A stretch of 64,000 bases of DNA from Streptomyces inusitatus (GCF_014651115.1 NZ_BMWG01000004.1:186001-250000), one strand, 5' to 3'; positions 8,186 to 18,251 are shown, counted from the stretch's first letter. Numbers and translations: made by a program. Notes: generated by a model not told the origin, from the sequence alone.

Positions 8186-9625
8186 ATGACCACCTTCGTG
8201 GACCGCGTCGAACTGCATGTCGCCGCGGGTAACGGAGGCCACGGCTGCGCCTCCGTTCACCGGGAGAAGTTCAAGCCGCTCGGCGGCCCCGACGGCGGAA
8301 ACGGCGGTCGCGGCGGCGATGTGATCCTGGTGGTGGAGCAGTCGGTGACCACCCTGCTCGACTACCACCACAGCCCGCACCGCAAGGCCACCAACGGCCA
8401 GCCCGGAGCCGGTGACAACCGCTCCGGCAAGGACGGCCAGGACCTGATCCTGCCGGTCCCGGACGGCACCGTCATCCTCGACAAGCAGGGCAATGTCCTC
8501 GCCGACCTCGTCGGCCAGGGCACCACCTTCGTCGCGGGCCAGGGCGGCCGCGGCGGCCTCGGCAACGCGGCGCTCTCCTCCGCCCGCCGCAAGGCCCCCG
8601 GCTTCGCGCTGCTCGGCGAGCCCGGCGAGTTCCGCGATGTCGTGATGGAGCTCAAGACCGTCGCCGACGTGGCGCTGGTCGGCTACCCGAGCGCAGGCAA
8701 GTCCTCGCTGATCTCGGTGCTCAGCGCCGCCAAGCCGAAGATCGCGGACTACCCCTTCACCACCCTGGTGCCCAACCTGGGCGTCGTCACCGCCGGTTCC
8801 ACCGTCTACACCATCGCGGACGTCCCCGGTCTGATCCCCGGCGCCAGCCAGGGCAAGGGCCTCGGCCTGGAGTTCCTGCGCCATGTCGAGCGCTGCTCGG
8901 TGCTGGTGCACGTACTGGACACCGCGACGCTGGAGTCCGACCGCGACCCCGTCTCCGACCTCGATGTCATCGAGGCCGAGCTGAAGCAGTACGGCGGCCT
9001 GGACGACCGGCCCCGGATCGTCGTCCTCAACAAGGTCGACATCCCCGACGGCCAGGACCTCGCGGAGATGATCCGCCCCGAGCTGCTCGCCCGCGGCTAC
9101 CAGGTCTTCGAGGTCTCGGCCGTCGCCCGCACCGGGCTGAAGGAGCTGTCCTTCGCCCTCGCCGGGATCATCGCCGAGGCCCGCGCCGCCAAACCCGTCG
9201 AGGAGGCCACCCGTATCGTCATCCGCCCCAAGGCGGTCGACGACACCGGCTTCACCGTCGTCCGCGAGGAGGGCGACCTCTACCGGGTGCGCGGCGAGAA
9301 GCCCGAGCGCTGGGTCCGCCAGACCGACTTCAGCAACGACGAGGCCGTCGGCTATCTGGCCGACCGGCTCAGCCGCCTCGGCGTCGAGGAGAAGCTGATG
9401 AAGGCCGGCGCGCGCGCCGGTGACGGCGTCGCCATCGGCCCCGAGGACAACGCGGTCGTCTTCGACTGGGAGCCGACCATGATGGCGGGCGCGGAGATGC
9501 TCGGCCGCCGCGGCGAGGACCACCGTCTGGAGGCCCCCCGGCCCGCCGCCCAGCGCCGCCGCGACCGCGAGGCCGAGCGGGACGACCCGCAGCGCGAGTA
9601 CGACGAGTTCCACCCGTTCCAGTGA
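8186..9625 (+). CDS. obg: GTPase Obg/CgtA
   Basis: 479 aa from ATG 8186 with GGAGG 8 nt upstream. The Gly-rich Obg fold is at 1-158 (many GGxGG turns), then the G domain with Walker [10 protein letters not shown] (166-174), DVPGL and NKVD. An OCT domain follows at about 340-420, and the tail is charged. Obg is an essential large-subunit assembly and stress GTPase; in Streptomyces it influences aerial mycelium formation. Its size matches Streptomyces Obg. It is the last gene of the ribosomal group, followed by a classical terminator at 9720. Confidence 0.97.
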   Translation: MTTFVDRVELHVAAGNGGHGCASVHREKFKPLGGPDGGNGGRGGDVILVVEQSVTTLLDYHHSPHRKATNGQPGAGDNRSGKDGQDLILPVPDGTVILDKQGNVLADLVGQGTTFVAGQGGRGGLGNAALSSARRKAPGFALLGEPGEFRDVVMELKTVADVALVGYPSAGKSSLISVLSAAKPKIADYPFTTLVPNLGVVTAGSTVYTIADVPGLIPGASQGKGLGLEFLRHVERCSVLVHVLDTATLESDRDPVSDLDVIEAELKQYGGLDDRPRIVVLNKVDIPDGQDLAEMIRPELLARGYQVFEVSAVARTGLKELSFALAGIIAEARAAKPVEEATRIVIRPKAVDDTGFTVVREEGDLYRVRGEKPERWVRQTDFSNDEAVGYLADRLSRLGVEEKLMKAGARAGDGVAIGPEDNAVVFDWEPTMMAGAEMLGRRGEDHRLEAPRPAAQRRRDREAERDDPQREYDEFHPFQ

Positions 9626-9626
9626 C

Positions 9627-9658
9627 GGAACCGATCCGGTGAGGAACCGATCCGGTGA
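9627..9658. repeat. Two tandem 16-bp direct repeats after obg
   Basis: GGAACCGATCCGGTGA at 9627-9642 is repeated exactly at 9643-9658, starting 2 bp after the obg stop. A degenerate third copy follows. Between here and the gene at 9968 there is otherwise only the obg terminator and no recognisable coding sequence. Confidence 0.85.
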
Positions 9659-9719
9659 CGGGAGCGATCCCGTCCCGGACCGTTTCCGTCACCGGCGGTC
9701 CCCGCCGATCCCCATGACG

Positions 9720-9748
9720 AAAGGCCCGAGCGCTCCGCCGGGCCTTTT
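9720..9748 (+). terminator. Rho-independent terminator of obg
   Basis: AAAGGCCCG (9720-9728), a 10-nt loop, and CGGGCCTTT (9739-9747) followed by T: a perfect 9-bp stem with a short T-run, the clearest classical terminator in the window. Confidence 0.85.
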
Positions 9749-9967
9749 CGCCGTTCCCCGCCCCCGCCGGCCGGGGGCGGTCCCCCGTCCCGCCGACGGT
9801 CCACTCTGGTCAGCGCGGCCGCCCGTACCGCTCTCGCGGACCGGGTCTCTTCGGCGTGTCCCGATGCGCCGCGGGCGGCACGGCACGCTGATGCCGTAAG
9901 TGTTCTGGAGAGCGGTAAAAGCGGTGGAAACCGCGCAAAAAGGACTGGGCGGACGAGCGGAGCACCT

Positions 9968-12085
9968 GTGAAGATCTCTTTCCTCATCCACACCATCTAC
10001 GGAATCGGCGGGACCATCCGGACCACGCTCAATCTGGCGGAGGAACTCGCCGCCGAGCACGAGATCGAGATCGTCTCGGTCTTCCGCCACCGCAATGTCC
10101 CCCTCTTCGACATCGACCCCCGCATCACCGTCGTCCCCCTGGTCGACACCCGCCCCGGCTCGCCCGCCCAGGAGAAGGACCACCCCGAGCACCGCACCCC
10201 GGCCGTGCTCTTCCCCCGCTCGGAGGCGCGGTACGAGGAGTACAGCGCCCTCACCGACCGGCGGGTGCGCGAGCACTACGCCGCCTCCACCGCCGATGTC
10301 GTCATCGGCACCCGCCCCGGCCTGGTCGTCTACGCCGCCCGCTGCGCGCCCCCGGGCGCGGTGGTCATCGGCCAGGAGCACATGAGCCACAACCACCACA
10401 GCGAGGCCCTCCGCGAGGAGATGCGCCCCCACCTCGCCGCGCTCGACGCCTTCGTGACCGTCTCCGAGGGCGACGCGGCCGTCTGGCGGGCCCGGATGCC
10501 CCTCCCGGACACCCGGGTCCTCGCCATCCCCAACAGCGTCCCCCGGCCCGTCGTGGCCCCTTCCGCGCTGACGGCCCCCGTCGTCGTCGCCGCGGGCCGG
10601 CTCTCCCGCGAGAAGCAGTACGAGGTGCTGATCCGCGCCTTCGCCAAGGTCGTCGCCGAGCACCCGGAGTGGACCCTGCGGATCTGCGGCTCGGGCGCGG
10701 AGAAGGACCGGCTCCGCCGCTGCGTCCAGAAACATCTGATGAGCAACCACGTCCTGCTGATGGGGCCGCGCTCGCCGATCGACCCGGAGTGGGTCAAGGG
10801 CTCCGTCGCCGTCTCCACCTCCCGCCACGAGTCCTTCGGCATGACCCTCGTCGAGGCGATGCGCAACGGCCTGCCCGTCGTCAGCACCGACTGCGACTAC
10901 GGCCCCCGCGAGATCCTCAAGGACGGCGAGGACGGACTGCTCACACCGGTCGGCAAGGCCGACGCGGTGGCCGCCGCGCTGCTCACGCTCATCGAGGACG
11001 AGGGACTGCGCCGCAAGATGGGGGCCGCCGCCGCCCGCAACTCCCGCCGGTTCGACCCCTCCGCCGTCGCCCGGCGGTACGCGGACCTCTTCGCCGAACT
11101 CGGCGCGGGCGACCGGGCCTCCGCCTCCCCCCTTCCGGAAGGCAGCGGCACCGGCAGCGGCACCGGCACCGGCGGCGGTACCGCGCCGGACGCCGTCTTC
11201 GAACCGGTGGCGGACTGCGTCGCGGAGGACGACGGCTCGCTGACCGTCACCCTCGTCACCCCGCCGGACGCCGTGCTCACCCACCCCGGACTGCGCCTGG
11301 TCTGCGTCCGCACCGGCGGCTCCGGCGCGGCGGACGAGCGGATCTACCCCTTCCGCCCGGACGGCACCGCGACCGTCCCGGCCGGCGACGAGTTCGCCGA
11401 GGGCCAGTGGCTCTGCACCGCCGACCGCCCCGGCGGCGGCCGCCGCACCGTACTGCTGAGCCGCTCGGTCGACCAGCGCGGCTCGCTCCTCGCCCCCGGC
11501 CGGCTCGTCCCCGGCTCCGGGGTGCGCCACCGGGTGCCCCACCGGCGCGGCCCCCGCCACCAGCTCGCACTGCGCTCCTGGGTACGGCCCGTGCACGCCG
11601 AGGCCGGCGACATCAGCCGCTCCGGCACCCGGCTCACCCTCCGGGGCCGGCTGCTGGGCCCCGCCCTGCCCGCGGGCCGCCCCGAGCTGGTCCTGCGCCG
11701 CCGGGGCGGTCCCGAGGAGGAGATCGTCCTCCCCGCCGACCGGGAGGGCCCGCACGGCTTCCTGGCCGTCATCGACGGCGAGACGCCCGCCGCCCGCCAG
11801 CTGACCCCGAACGACGTCTGGGAGGTCTGGCTGCGCCCGGCCCCCGGCCGGGAGCCGGTGCGGGTCGCCCGTCTCCTCGACGACGTCGTCGACAAGAGCG
11901 GAGTCTTCGTCTACCCGGACGCCCTCACCCACAAGCGCCGCCCGCTGCTGCTGCCGCGCCGGGTGCTGCGCAGGCTGTTCGGCAGGCCCCAGCGGCTGGT
12001 GAAAGTCTCACTCGGCTACGAGGGGGACAATGGACTCGTCCTGAGACTCACCGACCGGCCCACCGACCGGTCCGCCAAGCGATGA
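9968..12085 (+). CDS. Glycosyltransferase family 4 protein with a C-terminal extension
   Basis: 705 aa from GTG 9968 (start MKISFLIHTIYGIGGTIRT). Residues 1 to about 375 form a GT4 enzyme: the Gly-rich N-terminal loop, then VAAGRLSREKQYE, then the E-x7-E region HESFGMTLVEAMRNGLPVV. A Gly/Ser/Thr linker (about 392-405) leads to about 300 further residues of beta-rich, Arg-rich sequence with no motif I recognise. It may bind an acceptor polymer or the membrane (inference). The gene opens a three-gene unit with the CDP-ribitol synthase and the TagF-like polymerase, so it is likely a teichoic-acid-type glycosyltransferase. Confidence 0.8.
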   Translation: MKISFLIHTIYGIGGTIRTTLNLAEELAAEHEIEIVSVFRHRNVPLFDIDPRITVVPLVDTRPGSPAQEKDHPEHRTPAVLFPRSEARYEEYSALTDRRVREHYAASTADVVIGTRPGLVVYAARCAPPGAVVIGQEHMSHNHHSEALREEMRPHLAALDAFVTVSEGDAAVWRARMPLPDTRVLAIPNSVPRPVVAPSALTAPVVVAAGRLSREKQYEVLIRAFAKVVAEHPEWTLRICGSGAEKDRLRRCVQKHLMSNHVLLMGPRSPIDPEWVKGSVAVSTSRHESFGMTLVEAMRNGLPVVSTDCDYGPREILKDGEDGLLTPVGKADAVAAALLTLIEDEGLRRKMGAAAARNSRRFDPSAVARRYADLFAELGAGDRASASPLPEGSGTGSGTGTGGGTAPDAVFEPVADCVAEDDGSLTVTLVTPPDAVLTHPGLRLVCVRTGGSGAADERIYPFRPDGTATVPAGDEFAEGQWLCTADRPGGGRRTVLLSRSVDQRGSLLAPGRLVPGSGVRHRVPHRRGPRHQLALRSWVRPVHAEAGDISRSGTRLTLRGRLLGPALPAGRPELVLRRRGGPEEEIVLPADREGPHGFLAVIDGETPAARQLTPNDVWEVWLRPAPGREPVRVARLLDDVVDKSGVFVYPDALTHKRRPLLLPRRVLRRLFGRPQRLVKVSLGYEGDNGLVLRLTDRPTDRSAKR

Positions 12086-12241
12086 CGGCGGACCCGGCGG
12101 ACCCGGCGGACCCGTCCGCCGATGACGGCGACCCGCCCCGCCAGGGGCGCAAACCCGCCTCGTCTGTGGCGTCCGTCACGGCCCGATCGAGGGTCCCCGG
12201 CCCCAACCTCCCTGGCCACCGAGTGAACGCGCGGTGGACCC

Positions 12242-12257
12242 GGGGGAAGTGTCCCCC
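12242..12257. promoter_or_regulatory. Short GC hairpin in the leader of the CDP-ribitol synthase gene
   Basis: GGGGGA (12242-12247) and TCCCCC (12252-12257) surround a 4-nt loop. It follows a run of GGCGGACCC copies just after the upstream stop. The function is uncertain; it may protect an RNA end or contribute to termination. Confidence 0.35.
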
Positions 12258-12332
12258 CATACCCGCCTTGCGATGCGGTCACACAGAGTGCGACCATCGC
12301 ACCGTCTCACTCGTCTGAAGGTAGGTCGTTCT

Positions 12333-13835
12333 GTGTCTGTGCCGCACGAAGCCAAGCCCCGTACCACGGCAGTCGTCCTCGCCGGGGGTACCGGCCAGCG
12401 CGTGGGTCTGTCGATCCCGAAGCAGCTGCTGAAGATCGCCGGCAAGGCTGTCATCGAGCACACACTGACGATCTTCCAGCAGGCCGACTCCATCGACGAT
12501 GTGATCGTGCTGATGGCCCCCGGGTTCGTACCCGACGTCGAGAAGATCGTCGCCAAGGCCGGACTGACCAAGGTCACCAAGGTCATCGAGGGCGGCTCCA
12601 CCCGCAACGAGACCACCGAGCGCGCCATCGCCGCCCTCGGCGAGGGCCTGGCCGAGGGCGAGGACCGCAATGTCCTCTTCCACGACGCCGTCCGCCCGCT
12701 GCTGTCACAGCGAGTGATCCAGGACTGCGTGGACGCGCTGGAGCGCTACCAGGCCGTCGACGTCGCTATCCCCTCCGCGGACACCATCATCGTGACCCGC
12801 ACCCACGGCGAGGACGGCGAGTTCATCACCGACGTGCCGGACCGCTCCCGGCTGCGCCGCGGCCAGACCCCGCAGGCGTTCAAGCTCTCCACCATCCGCC
12901 GGGCCTACGAGGTCGCCGCCGGGGACCCCAACTTCCAGGCCACCGACGACTGCTCGGTGGTCCTGAAGTACCTGCCCGACGTGCCGATCCACGTGGTCGC
13001 GGGCGACGAGTACAACATGAAGGTCACCCAGCCCGTCGATGTCTTCATCACGGACAAGCTCTTCCAGCTCGCCTCCACCGCCGCCCCCCGCCAGGCCGAC
13101 GAGGCCGCCTACCGCGAGCTGCTGGAAGGCCGCACGCTGGTCGTCTTCGGCGGCTCCTACGGCATCGGCGCGGACATCGCCGAGCTGGCCAGGACCTACG
13201 GCGCCCAGGTCTACGCGCTGGGCCGCTCCACCACCGGCACCCATGTCGAGAACCCGGAGCACGTGGACGACGCCCTCTCCAAGGCGTACTCCGAGACCGG
13301 CCGGATCGACTACGTCATCAACACCGCGGGCGTCCTGCGCATCGGCAAGCTCGCCGAGACGGACAACAGCACCATCCAGGAAGCGCTGAACGTCAATTAC
13401 CTGGCCCCGGTGCAGATCGCCCGTGCCTCGTACAAGTACCTGGCGGAGACCAAGGGCCAGCTGCTGCTCTACACCTCCTCCAGCTATACCCGAGGCCGTG
13501 CCGAGTACAGCCTTTACTCCTCCACCAAGGCCGCCATGGTGAATCTGACCCAGGCGCTCTCCGACGAGTGGGCGAATGACGGGATCCGCGTCAACTGCGT
13601 CAATCCCGAGCGGACCGCGACCCCGATGCGCACCAAGGCCTTCGGCGCGGAGCCCGCGGGCAGCCTCCTCTCCTCCGAGGCCGTCGCGCGCACCTCTCTC
13701 GACGTACTGCTCTCGGAGCTGACCGGCCATGTCATCGACGTGCGCCAGCAGGACCCGACCCGGGGCGCGAGCGAGGCGTCCGGATTTGAACAGGCACTCG
13801 CCGCGGTCCTGACCCGCGAAGAAGATATGCAATAA
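12333..13835 (+). CDS. Fused D-ribitol-5-phosphate cytidylyltransferase / SDR ribulose-5-phosphate reductase
   Basis: 500 aa from GTG 12333 (AGG 7 nt upstream; GTG 12339 is an alternative). Residues 10 to about 245 are an IspD/TarI nucleotidyltransferase: LAGGTGQRVGLSIPKQ and DAVRPLLSQRVIQDCV. Residues about 265-500 are a short-chain dehydrogenase: VVFGGSYGIGAD for NAD(P) binding and catalytic Y-x3-K in YSLYSSTKAAMVNL. The same arrangement occurs in bifunctional CDP-ribitol synthases (Haemophilus Acs1/Bcs1), which reduce ribulose-5-P to ribitol-5-P and couple it to CTP. It lies upstream of the TagF-like gene and should supply that enzyme's CDP-polyol donor. The SDR specificity is inferred from the fusion and context. 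Confidence 0.82.
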   Translation: MSVPHEAKPRTTAVVLAGGTGQRVGLSIPKQLLKIAGKAVIEHTLTIFQQADSIDDVIVLMAPGFVPDVEKIVAKAGLTKVTKVIEGGSTRNETTERAIAALGEGLAEGEDRNVLFHDAVRPLLSQRVIQDCVDALERYQAVDVAIPSADTIIVTRTHGEDGEFITDVPDRSRLRRGQTPQAFKLSTIRRAYEVAAGDPNFQATDDCSVVLKYLPDVPIHVVAGDEYNMKVTQPVDVFITDKLFQLASTAAPRQADEAAYRELLEGRTLVVFGGSYGIGADIAELARTYGAQVYALGRSTTGTHVENPEHVDDALSKAYSETGRIDYVINTAGVLRIGKLAETDNSTIQEALNVNYLAPVQIARASYKYLAETKGQLLLYTSSSYTRGRAEYSLYSSTKAAMVNLTQALSDEWANDGIRVNCVNPERTATPMRTKAFGAEPAGSLLSSEAVARTSLDVLLSELTGHVIDVRQQDPTRGASEASGFEQALAAVLTREEDMQ

Positions 13836-13861
13836 TTCGCTGTTAAAGCGATGAATGCTGC

Positions 13862-13883
13862 CACAGCAGTTTCACAGCAGTTT
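13862..13883. repeat. Two perfect 11-bp direct repeats
   Basis: CACAGCAGTTT at 13862-13872 is repeated at 13873-13883, in a relatively AT-rich spacer after the CDP-ribitol synthase gene. Just upstream is a small TCGCT/AGCGA hairpin. No gene is seen in 13836-14049. Confidence 0.85.
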
Positions 13884-14049
13884 TACGGGCCTCCATGCCC
13901 CTCCCTGTGTGCGAAATGCCGGGGATACCGGGGGCGTGGGGGCCCGGCCGTGCGCTGTGTGAAGTCCTGACTCCGCCTTCGGGTTGCGAAGTTCCGGATT
14001 CGCAATTCTCGCAAAGAGGATCAAATCACACCCTTGGAGCAGGTTCTTC

Positions 14050-16164
14050 GTGATTTCCACAGCCATTCGTCTGGCGCGCGTCGGCAGCCTGTCCGAGCTG
14101 GCCGCCGCGGTTCTCCTCGGACTCGGCTATCCCTGCGTCATGATCGCCGCACTGCTGCCGAACGTCTGGATGTTCGCCGCCGCGGCGACCGCCACCTACG
14201 CGGCCGACTGGTATCTGCACCGCAAGGGCAGCTATCTGATCAACCGCCTCGGCAAGGTGCGCGTCGGCATCACCATCCGCTTCCTGCTGCGCCAGGTGAT
14301 GCTGATCCTGCTGCTCGCCCGTGAGGGCCTCGCCGAGACCACGCTCTTCTACGTGGCCGTCGCCGGCTTCCTGATCTTCTACGGCATCCAGGCCCCGCAC
14401 GGCGCGCTGGTGACCCTGATCCGGCTCCGCCGCGGCATGCCGGTCGTCACCCGCAACGTCGACCTCCAGGCCCTCGGCATCCCCGACGCGCCGCCGGCCG
14501 CCCTCCGGGTCCGCGCCGCCGAGAAGATACTGCACATGGACATCCCGGCGGTCCTCGGCGTGCTGCTCGCCACCGCCCTGAACCGGGACGCCATCGGCTA
14601 CGCGGGCCTCGCCGTCAGCCTCGGCCTCGCCGTGCTCTACATCCTGGCGCTCGCCCCGTATCTGCGCCGCAAGCGCCGGGTCCCGGCCGCCCCGGAGGTC
14701 CTCGAAGCGGTCAGCGACTGGCTGCGCGAGTACCGGCCCACCGTCGTCCTGTACTTCTCCGGCTCCAAGGAGTCCGCCTACCAGGCCAACATGTGGCTGG
14801 AGACGATGGAGAACGTCGACGGCCGGCCGCTGATCATCATGCGCGAGCGCGGACTGGTCAACAAGCTCCACCCGACCACCGTCCCCGTCATCTGCGTCCC
14901 CGGCGCGACCCACCTGATGAACATGGACCTCTCCTCGGTCCGGGTGGCGCTCTACGCGGCCAACGTCGGCAAGAACATCCACCTGCTGCGCGTGCCCACC
15001 ATCCAGCACGTCTTCATCGGCCACGGCGACAGCGACAAGCTCGCCAGCGTCAACCCGTACAGCAAGGTGTACGACGAGGTCTGGACCGCCGGCCGGGCCG
15101 GCCGCGACCGCTACGCCCTCGCCGACGTCGGCGTCCGCGACGACGACATCGTCGAGGTCGGACGCCCCCAGCTCGCGCCCATCAAGTCCTGGACCGGCAC
15201 CCCGAAGAACCCCATCCCGACGGTGCTCTACGCGCCCACCTGGGAGGGCTGGGACGACAACCCGGGCAACACCTCGCTGCTGCTCGCCGGCGAGAACATC
15301 ATCAGCCGGCTGCTGACCGCCGAGCACCCGGTGCGCGTGATCTACAAGCCGCACCCCTTCACCGGCATCCGCGACAAGGAGGCCAAGGTCGTCCACCAGC
15401 GGATCCGGGCGATGATCGCGGAGTCCAACGAGGCCCGTCTCACCGACCCCCGCTGGTCGGGACAGGCCGAGTCCGCCAAGCCCGCGCAGGAGGCCGCCCG
15501 CGAGGAGATGGCCCGCATCTCGGCCGAGCTGACCGCGCTCGCCAAGCCGGGCCGCGCGCGCCGCGACTCTGCCGAGGAGTCGCGCGACTCGCTCGCCGAC
15601 CCGCAGCGACTGGAGCGGATCAAGGAGCTCCGGGCCGAGTGGAACGAGGCCTACTGGCTCTCCAAGGGCTGGTGGGAGCACCTGGTCGTGACCGGTGCCG
15701 AGCCCAAGCTGTACGACTGCTTCAACGAGTCCGACGCGATGGTCTCCGACATCTCCAGCGTGGTCTCGGACTTCATGGCCAGCGGCAAGCCGTACGCCCT
15801 GACCGACTCCGCCGAGCTGGGCGCCGCCGAGTTCCAGCGCCAGAACACCGCCGCCCGCGCGGCGGTCGTCCTGACCAACAGCGCGGAGGAGCTGGACGTG
15901 CTGCTGGCGGCCGTCGCCTCCCCGGAGCGCGATCTGCTGGCGGCGGACCGCCAGGAGCTGAAGGAGTACCTCCTCGGCCCCGACAGCCCCTCCTCCATGG
16001 AGCGCTTCAACGCCGCCGTACAGGCCCTCGCGGCCGAGTCCGAGGCCCGCAACCTGGGCGTCGAGCAGCGGCTGAACGAAGAGGCGCAGTTCGAGCTGAA
16101 CCTTCAGCCCGACGCCGGACCGGAGGCCGTCCCGGCCGAGGCCGAGTCCCTCGACCGGGCCTGA
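14050..16164 (+). CDS. Membrane-anchored CDP-polyol:polyol-phosphate transferase (TagF-like teichoic acid polymerase)
   Basis: 704 aa from GTG 14050 (GGAG 10 nt upstream); the frame is open further upstream. The first about 215 residues contain about six hydrophobic segments (for example LSELAAAVLLGLGYPC, TTLFYVAVAGFLIFY, AGLAVSLGLAVLYILALA). The cytoplasmic part is a CDP-glycerol glycerophosphotransferase domain: VLYFSGSKESAY, FIGHGDSDK, VLYAPTWEG, IYKPHPFTG and the late SDISSVVSDFMASGKP. A charged helical stretch (about 465-530) interrupts the domain. The enzyme would polymerise polyol phosphates from a CDP donor; the neighbouring CDP-ribitol synthase suggests ribitol phosphate (inference). 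Canonical TagF is peripheral, so the polytopic N-terminus is distinctive. Confidence 0.82.
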   Translation: MISTAIRLARVGSLSELAAAVLLGLGYPCVMIAALLPNVWMFAAAATATYAADWYLHRKGSYLINRLGKVRVGITIRFLLRQVMLILLLAREGLAETTLFYVAVAGFLIFYGIQAPHGALVTLIRLRRGMPVVTRNVDLQALGIPDAPPAALRVRAAEKILHMDIPAVLGVLLATALNRDAIGYAGLAVSLGLAVLYILALAPYLRRKRRVPAAPEVLEAVSDWLREYRPTVVLYFSGSKESAYQANMWLETMENVDGRPLIIMRERGLVNKLHPTTVPVICVPGATHLMNMDLSSVRVALYAANVGKNIHLLRVPTIQHVFIGHGDSDKLASVNPYSKVYDEVWTAGRAGRDRYALADVGVRDDDIVEVGRPQLAPIKSWTGTPKNPIPTVLYAPTWEGWDDNPGNTSLLLAGENIISRLLTAEHPVRVIYKPHPFTGIRDKEAKVVHQRIRAMIAESNEARLTDPRWSGQAESAKPAQEAAREEMARISAELTALAKPGRARRDSAEESRDSLADPQRLERIKELRAEWNEAYWLSKGWWEHLVVTGAEPKLYDCFNESDAMVSDISSVVSDFMASGKPYALTDSAELGAAEFQRQNTAARAAVVLTNSAEELDVLLAAVASPERDLLAADRQELKEYLLGPDSPSSMERFNAAVQALAAESEARNLGVEQRLNEEAQFELNLQPDAGPEAVPAEAESLDRA

Positions 16165-16199
16165 CCCAACCGGCCTCACCGGCCACACCAGCGCCGCCA

Positions 16200-16229
16200 G
16201 GGCCCGCACGGCATCCGCCGTGCGGGCCC
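16200..16229 (+). terminator. Perfect 13-bp hairpin after the TagF-like gene
   Basis: GGGCCCGCACGGC (16200-16212), loop ATCC, GCCGTGCGGGCCC (16217-16229). A second 7-bp hairpin CCGGCTG/CAGCCGG lies at 16232-16247. There is no T-tract, as usual for actinomycete terminators. It separates the wall-polymer unit from proB. Confidence 0.75.
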
Positions 16230-16293
16230 GGCCGGCTGTCCAGCCGGTGAAATGCCGGGGCGTCCGGGGCCCGCCCTGACATAGATTCCCTCT

Positions 16294-17421
16294 GTGACAG
16301 TGGCAAGACAGCAGGTAACCCAGGCCCGCAGGATCGTCGTCAAGGTCGGCTCCTCCTCCCTGACCACCGCCTCGGGCGGCCTCGACGCCGACCGGGTGGA
16401 CGCGCTCGTGGACGTGCTCGCGACGGTCCGGTCGGGAGGCGAGAAGGAGATCGTCCTGGTCTCCTCCGGCGCGATCGCGGCCGGGCTCGCGCCCCTGGGC
16501 CTGGCCCGCCGCCCCAAGGACCTCGCCCGCCAGCAGGCCGCCGCCAGCGTCGGCCAGGGCCTTCTGGTCGCCCGCTACACCGCCTCTTTCGCCCGCTACG
16601 GCGTACGGGTCGGCCAGGTGCTGCTCACCGGCGACGACACCAGCCGCCGCGCCCACTACCGCAACGCCTACCGGACCCTGGACCAGCTGCTCGCCATGGG
16701 CGCAGTCCCCGTGGTCAACGAGAACGACACCGTCGCCACCGACGAGATCCGCTTCGGCGACAACGACCGGCTGGCCGCCCTGGTCGCCCATCTCGTCCGC
16801 GCCGATCTGCTGGTCCTCCTCTCGGACGTGGACGGGCTCTACGACGGGGATCCGGCCAGGCCCGGCAGCTCCCGCGTCGACGAGGTGCGCGGCCCCGCCG
16901 ACATCGCCCATGTCGAGACCGGCGGCGCGGGCAGGGCGGGCGTCGGCACCGGAGGCATGGCCACCAAGGTGGAGGCCGCCAGGATCGCGGCCGCGGCCGG
17001 CGTCCCGGTCGTCCTCACCTCCGCCGTGCACGCCGCCGACGCGCTCGCCGGCAGAAGCACCGGCACCTTCTTCCACCGCACCGGACGCCGCTCGGCGGAC
17101 CGGCTGCTCTGGCTCGCCCACGCCTCCACCCCGCGGGGCGCGCTGATCCTCGACGACGGAGCGGTGGAAGCGGTCGTCCACGGCCGCAAGTCGCTGCTGC
17201 CGGCCGGGATCGCCGCGGTCGAGGGCGAGTTCAGCGCCGGGGACCCGGTGGAGCTGCGCGACGCCCGGGGCGGCGCGATCGCCCGGGGGCTGGTCAACTT
17301 CGACGCCAAGGAGATCCCCCAGCTCCTCGGCCGCTCCACCCGCGACCTCGCCAGGGAGCTGGGTCCCGAGTACGAGAGGGAAGTCGTACACAGGGACGAT
17401 CTGGTCGTCCTGCACCCCTGA
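16294..17421 (+). CDS. proB: Glutamate 5-kinase
   Basis: 375 aa from GTG 16294. The amino-acid kinase domain covers 1 to about 265: RIVVKVGSSSLTT, LVSSGAIAAGLAPLG, NENDTVATDEIRFGDNDRLAALVA and GTGGMATKVEAARIA. A C-terminal PUA domain covers about 285-365 (GALILDDGAVEAVV ... SAGDPVELRD). It phosphorylates glutamate as the first step of proline synthesis and is normally feedback-inhibited by proline. proA lies downstream, separated by one small gene with its own promoter-like spacing, so the three may not form one operon. Confidence 0.96.
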   Translation: MTVARQQVTQARRIVVKVGSSSLTTASGGLDADRVDALVDVLATVRSGGEKEIVLVSSGAIAAGLAPLGLARRPKDLARQQAAASVGQGLLVARYTASFARYGVRVGQVLLTGDDTSRRAHYRNAYRTLDQLLAMGAVPVVNENDTVATDEIRFGDNDRLAALVAHLVRADLLVLLSDVDGLYDGDPARPGSSRVDEVRGPADIAHVETGGAGRAGVGTGGMATKVEAARIAAAAGVPVVLTSAVHAADALAGRSTGTFFHRTGRRSADRLLWLAHASTPRGALILDDGAVEAVVHGRKSLLPAGIAAVEGEFSAGDPVELRDARGGAIARGLVNFDAKEIPQLLGRSTRDLARELGPEYEREVVHRDDLVVLHP

Positions 17422-17554
17422 AACGGCTGAAAGTCCCGCCAACCAACAGGGACCTTTACCAAAACCACCCCATGTTCCGTCCAGGACTGGTCAACTTTGT
17501 TGCGGGGGATGCCGGGGTACAAGCAGGACGACACATGCAAACAGGAGGCCGCCG

Positions 17555-18181
17555 GTGAGACGAGCGCGCCCAGGGGATGTGCCCCGAGGAACCGGGGGCG
17601 TCCCGAACATCCGCAGGACCGCGGGCGACCACACCCGAAGGACGGCGGGTGAGAAACGACCCCTGACGAGTGTCGAGGCGGGCGCCGACTTCGAGGGCGC
17701 CGACTTCGACGACTCCGAGGAGGGGCACGAACAGGACCGGGCGGAGCGGCGGCCGCGTTCCCGGGGCGAGGGCCGGGCGCCGCACCCCGGCCCGGCGGGC
17801 CGGACGGGAGAGGCACAGGCCCGCGCCGAGGAACGGACGCAGTCCAAGCTCTGGCACATCACCCTCAGCGTCGCCGGCGCCGAGGCACCGCTCAAGGAGG
17901 TCAGGCGTGGTCTCGAACAGCTGGCCCATGACCACCCCTTCCTGCTGACCAGCCGGTACGCGGTCGATCACGCCGAGATCCGGTACTGGGAGGAGGCACA
18001 GGACCTGCACGACGCGGCGGCCGTCGCGCTCCGGCTGTGGGGCGAGCACCGCTCCACGTCGAAGCTGCCGCCGTGGAAGATCGTGGGGCTGGAGGTCATC
18101 GACCGGCAGACCTACCACCAGCGGATCGCGGAGGGCTACGGCCCGCCGCCCGCGTCCCCGGTGGGTGTCCATCCCTTCTGA
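17555..18181 (+). CDS. Conserved hypothetical protein between proB and proA
   Basis: 208 aa from GTG 17555, chosen for the strong AGGAGG 6 nt upstream. The first about 95 residues are disordered and highly charged (Arg, Glu, Asp, Gly). The last about 110 look like a compact globular domain beginning [17 protein letters not shown], with [23 protein letters not shown] and [34 protein letters not shown] do not recognise a named family and see no catalytic motif, signal peptide or membrane segment. Its fixed place beside proline genes suggests a lineage-conserved role, but nothing ties it to proline. Confidence 0.75.
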   Translation: MRRARPGDVPRGTGGVPNIRRTAGDHTRRTAGEKRPLTSVEAGADFEGADFDDSEEGHEQDRAERRPRSRGEGRAPHPGPAGRTGEAQARAEERTQSKLWHITLSVAGAEAPLKEVRRGLEQLAHDHPFLLTSRYAVDHAEIRYWEEAQDLHDAAAVALRLWGEHRSTSKLPPWKIVGLEVIDRQTYHQRIAEGYGPPPASPVGVHPF

Positions 18182-18251
18182 GCACCCGGGGTCTCCATCT
18201 CGCAGTGCGGGACAAGACGGAATACGGGCCGGACGGCTGCGGCGAGCGCAC

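Noticed and set aside
14026..17442. Very long open frame on the minus strand opposite the TagF-like gene and proB
   Set aside because: It is antisense to two well-supported genes and its translation is low-complexity Gly/Asp/Val/Arg sequence typical of shadow frames in very high-GC DNA.
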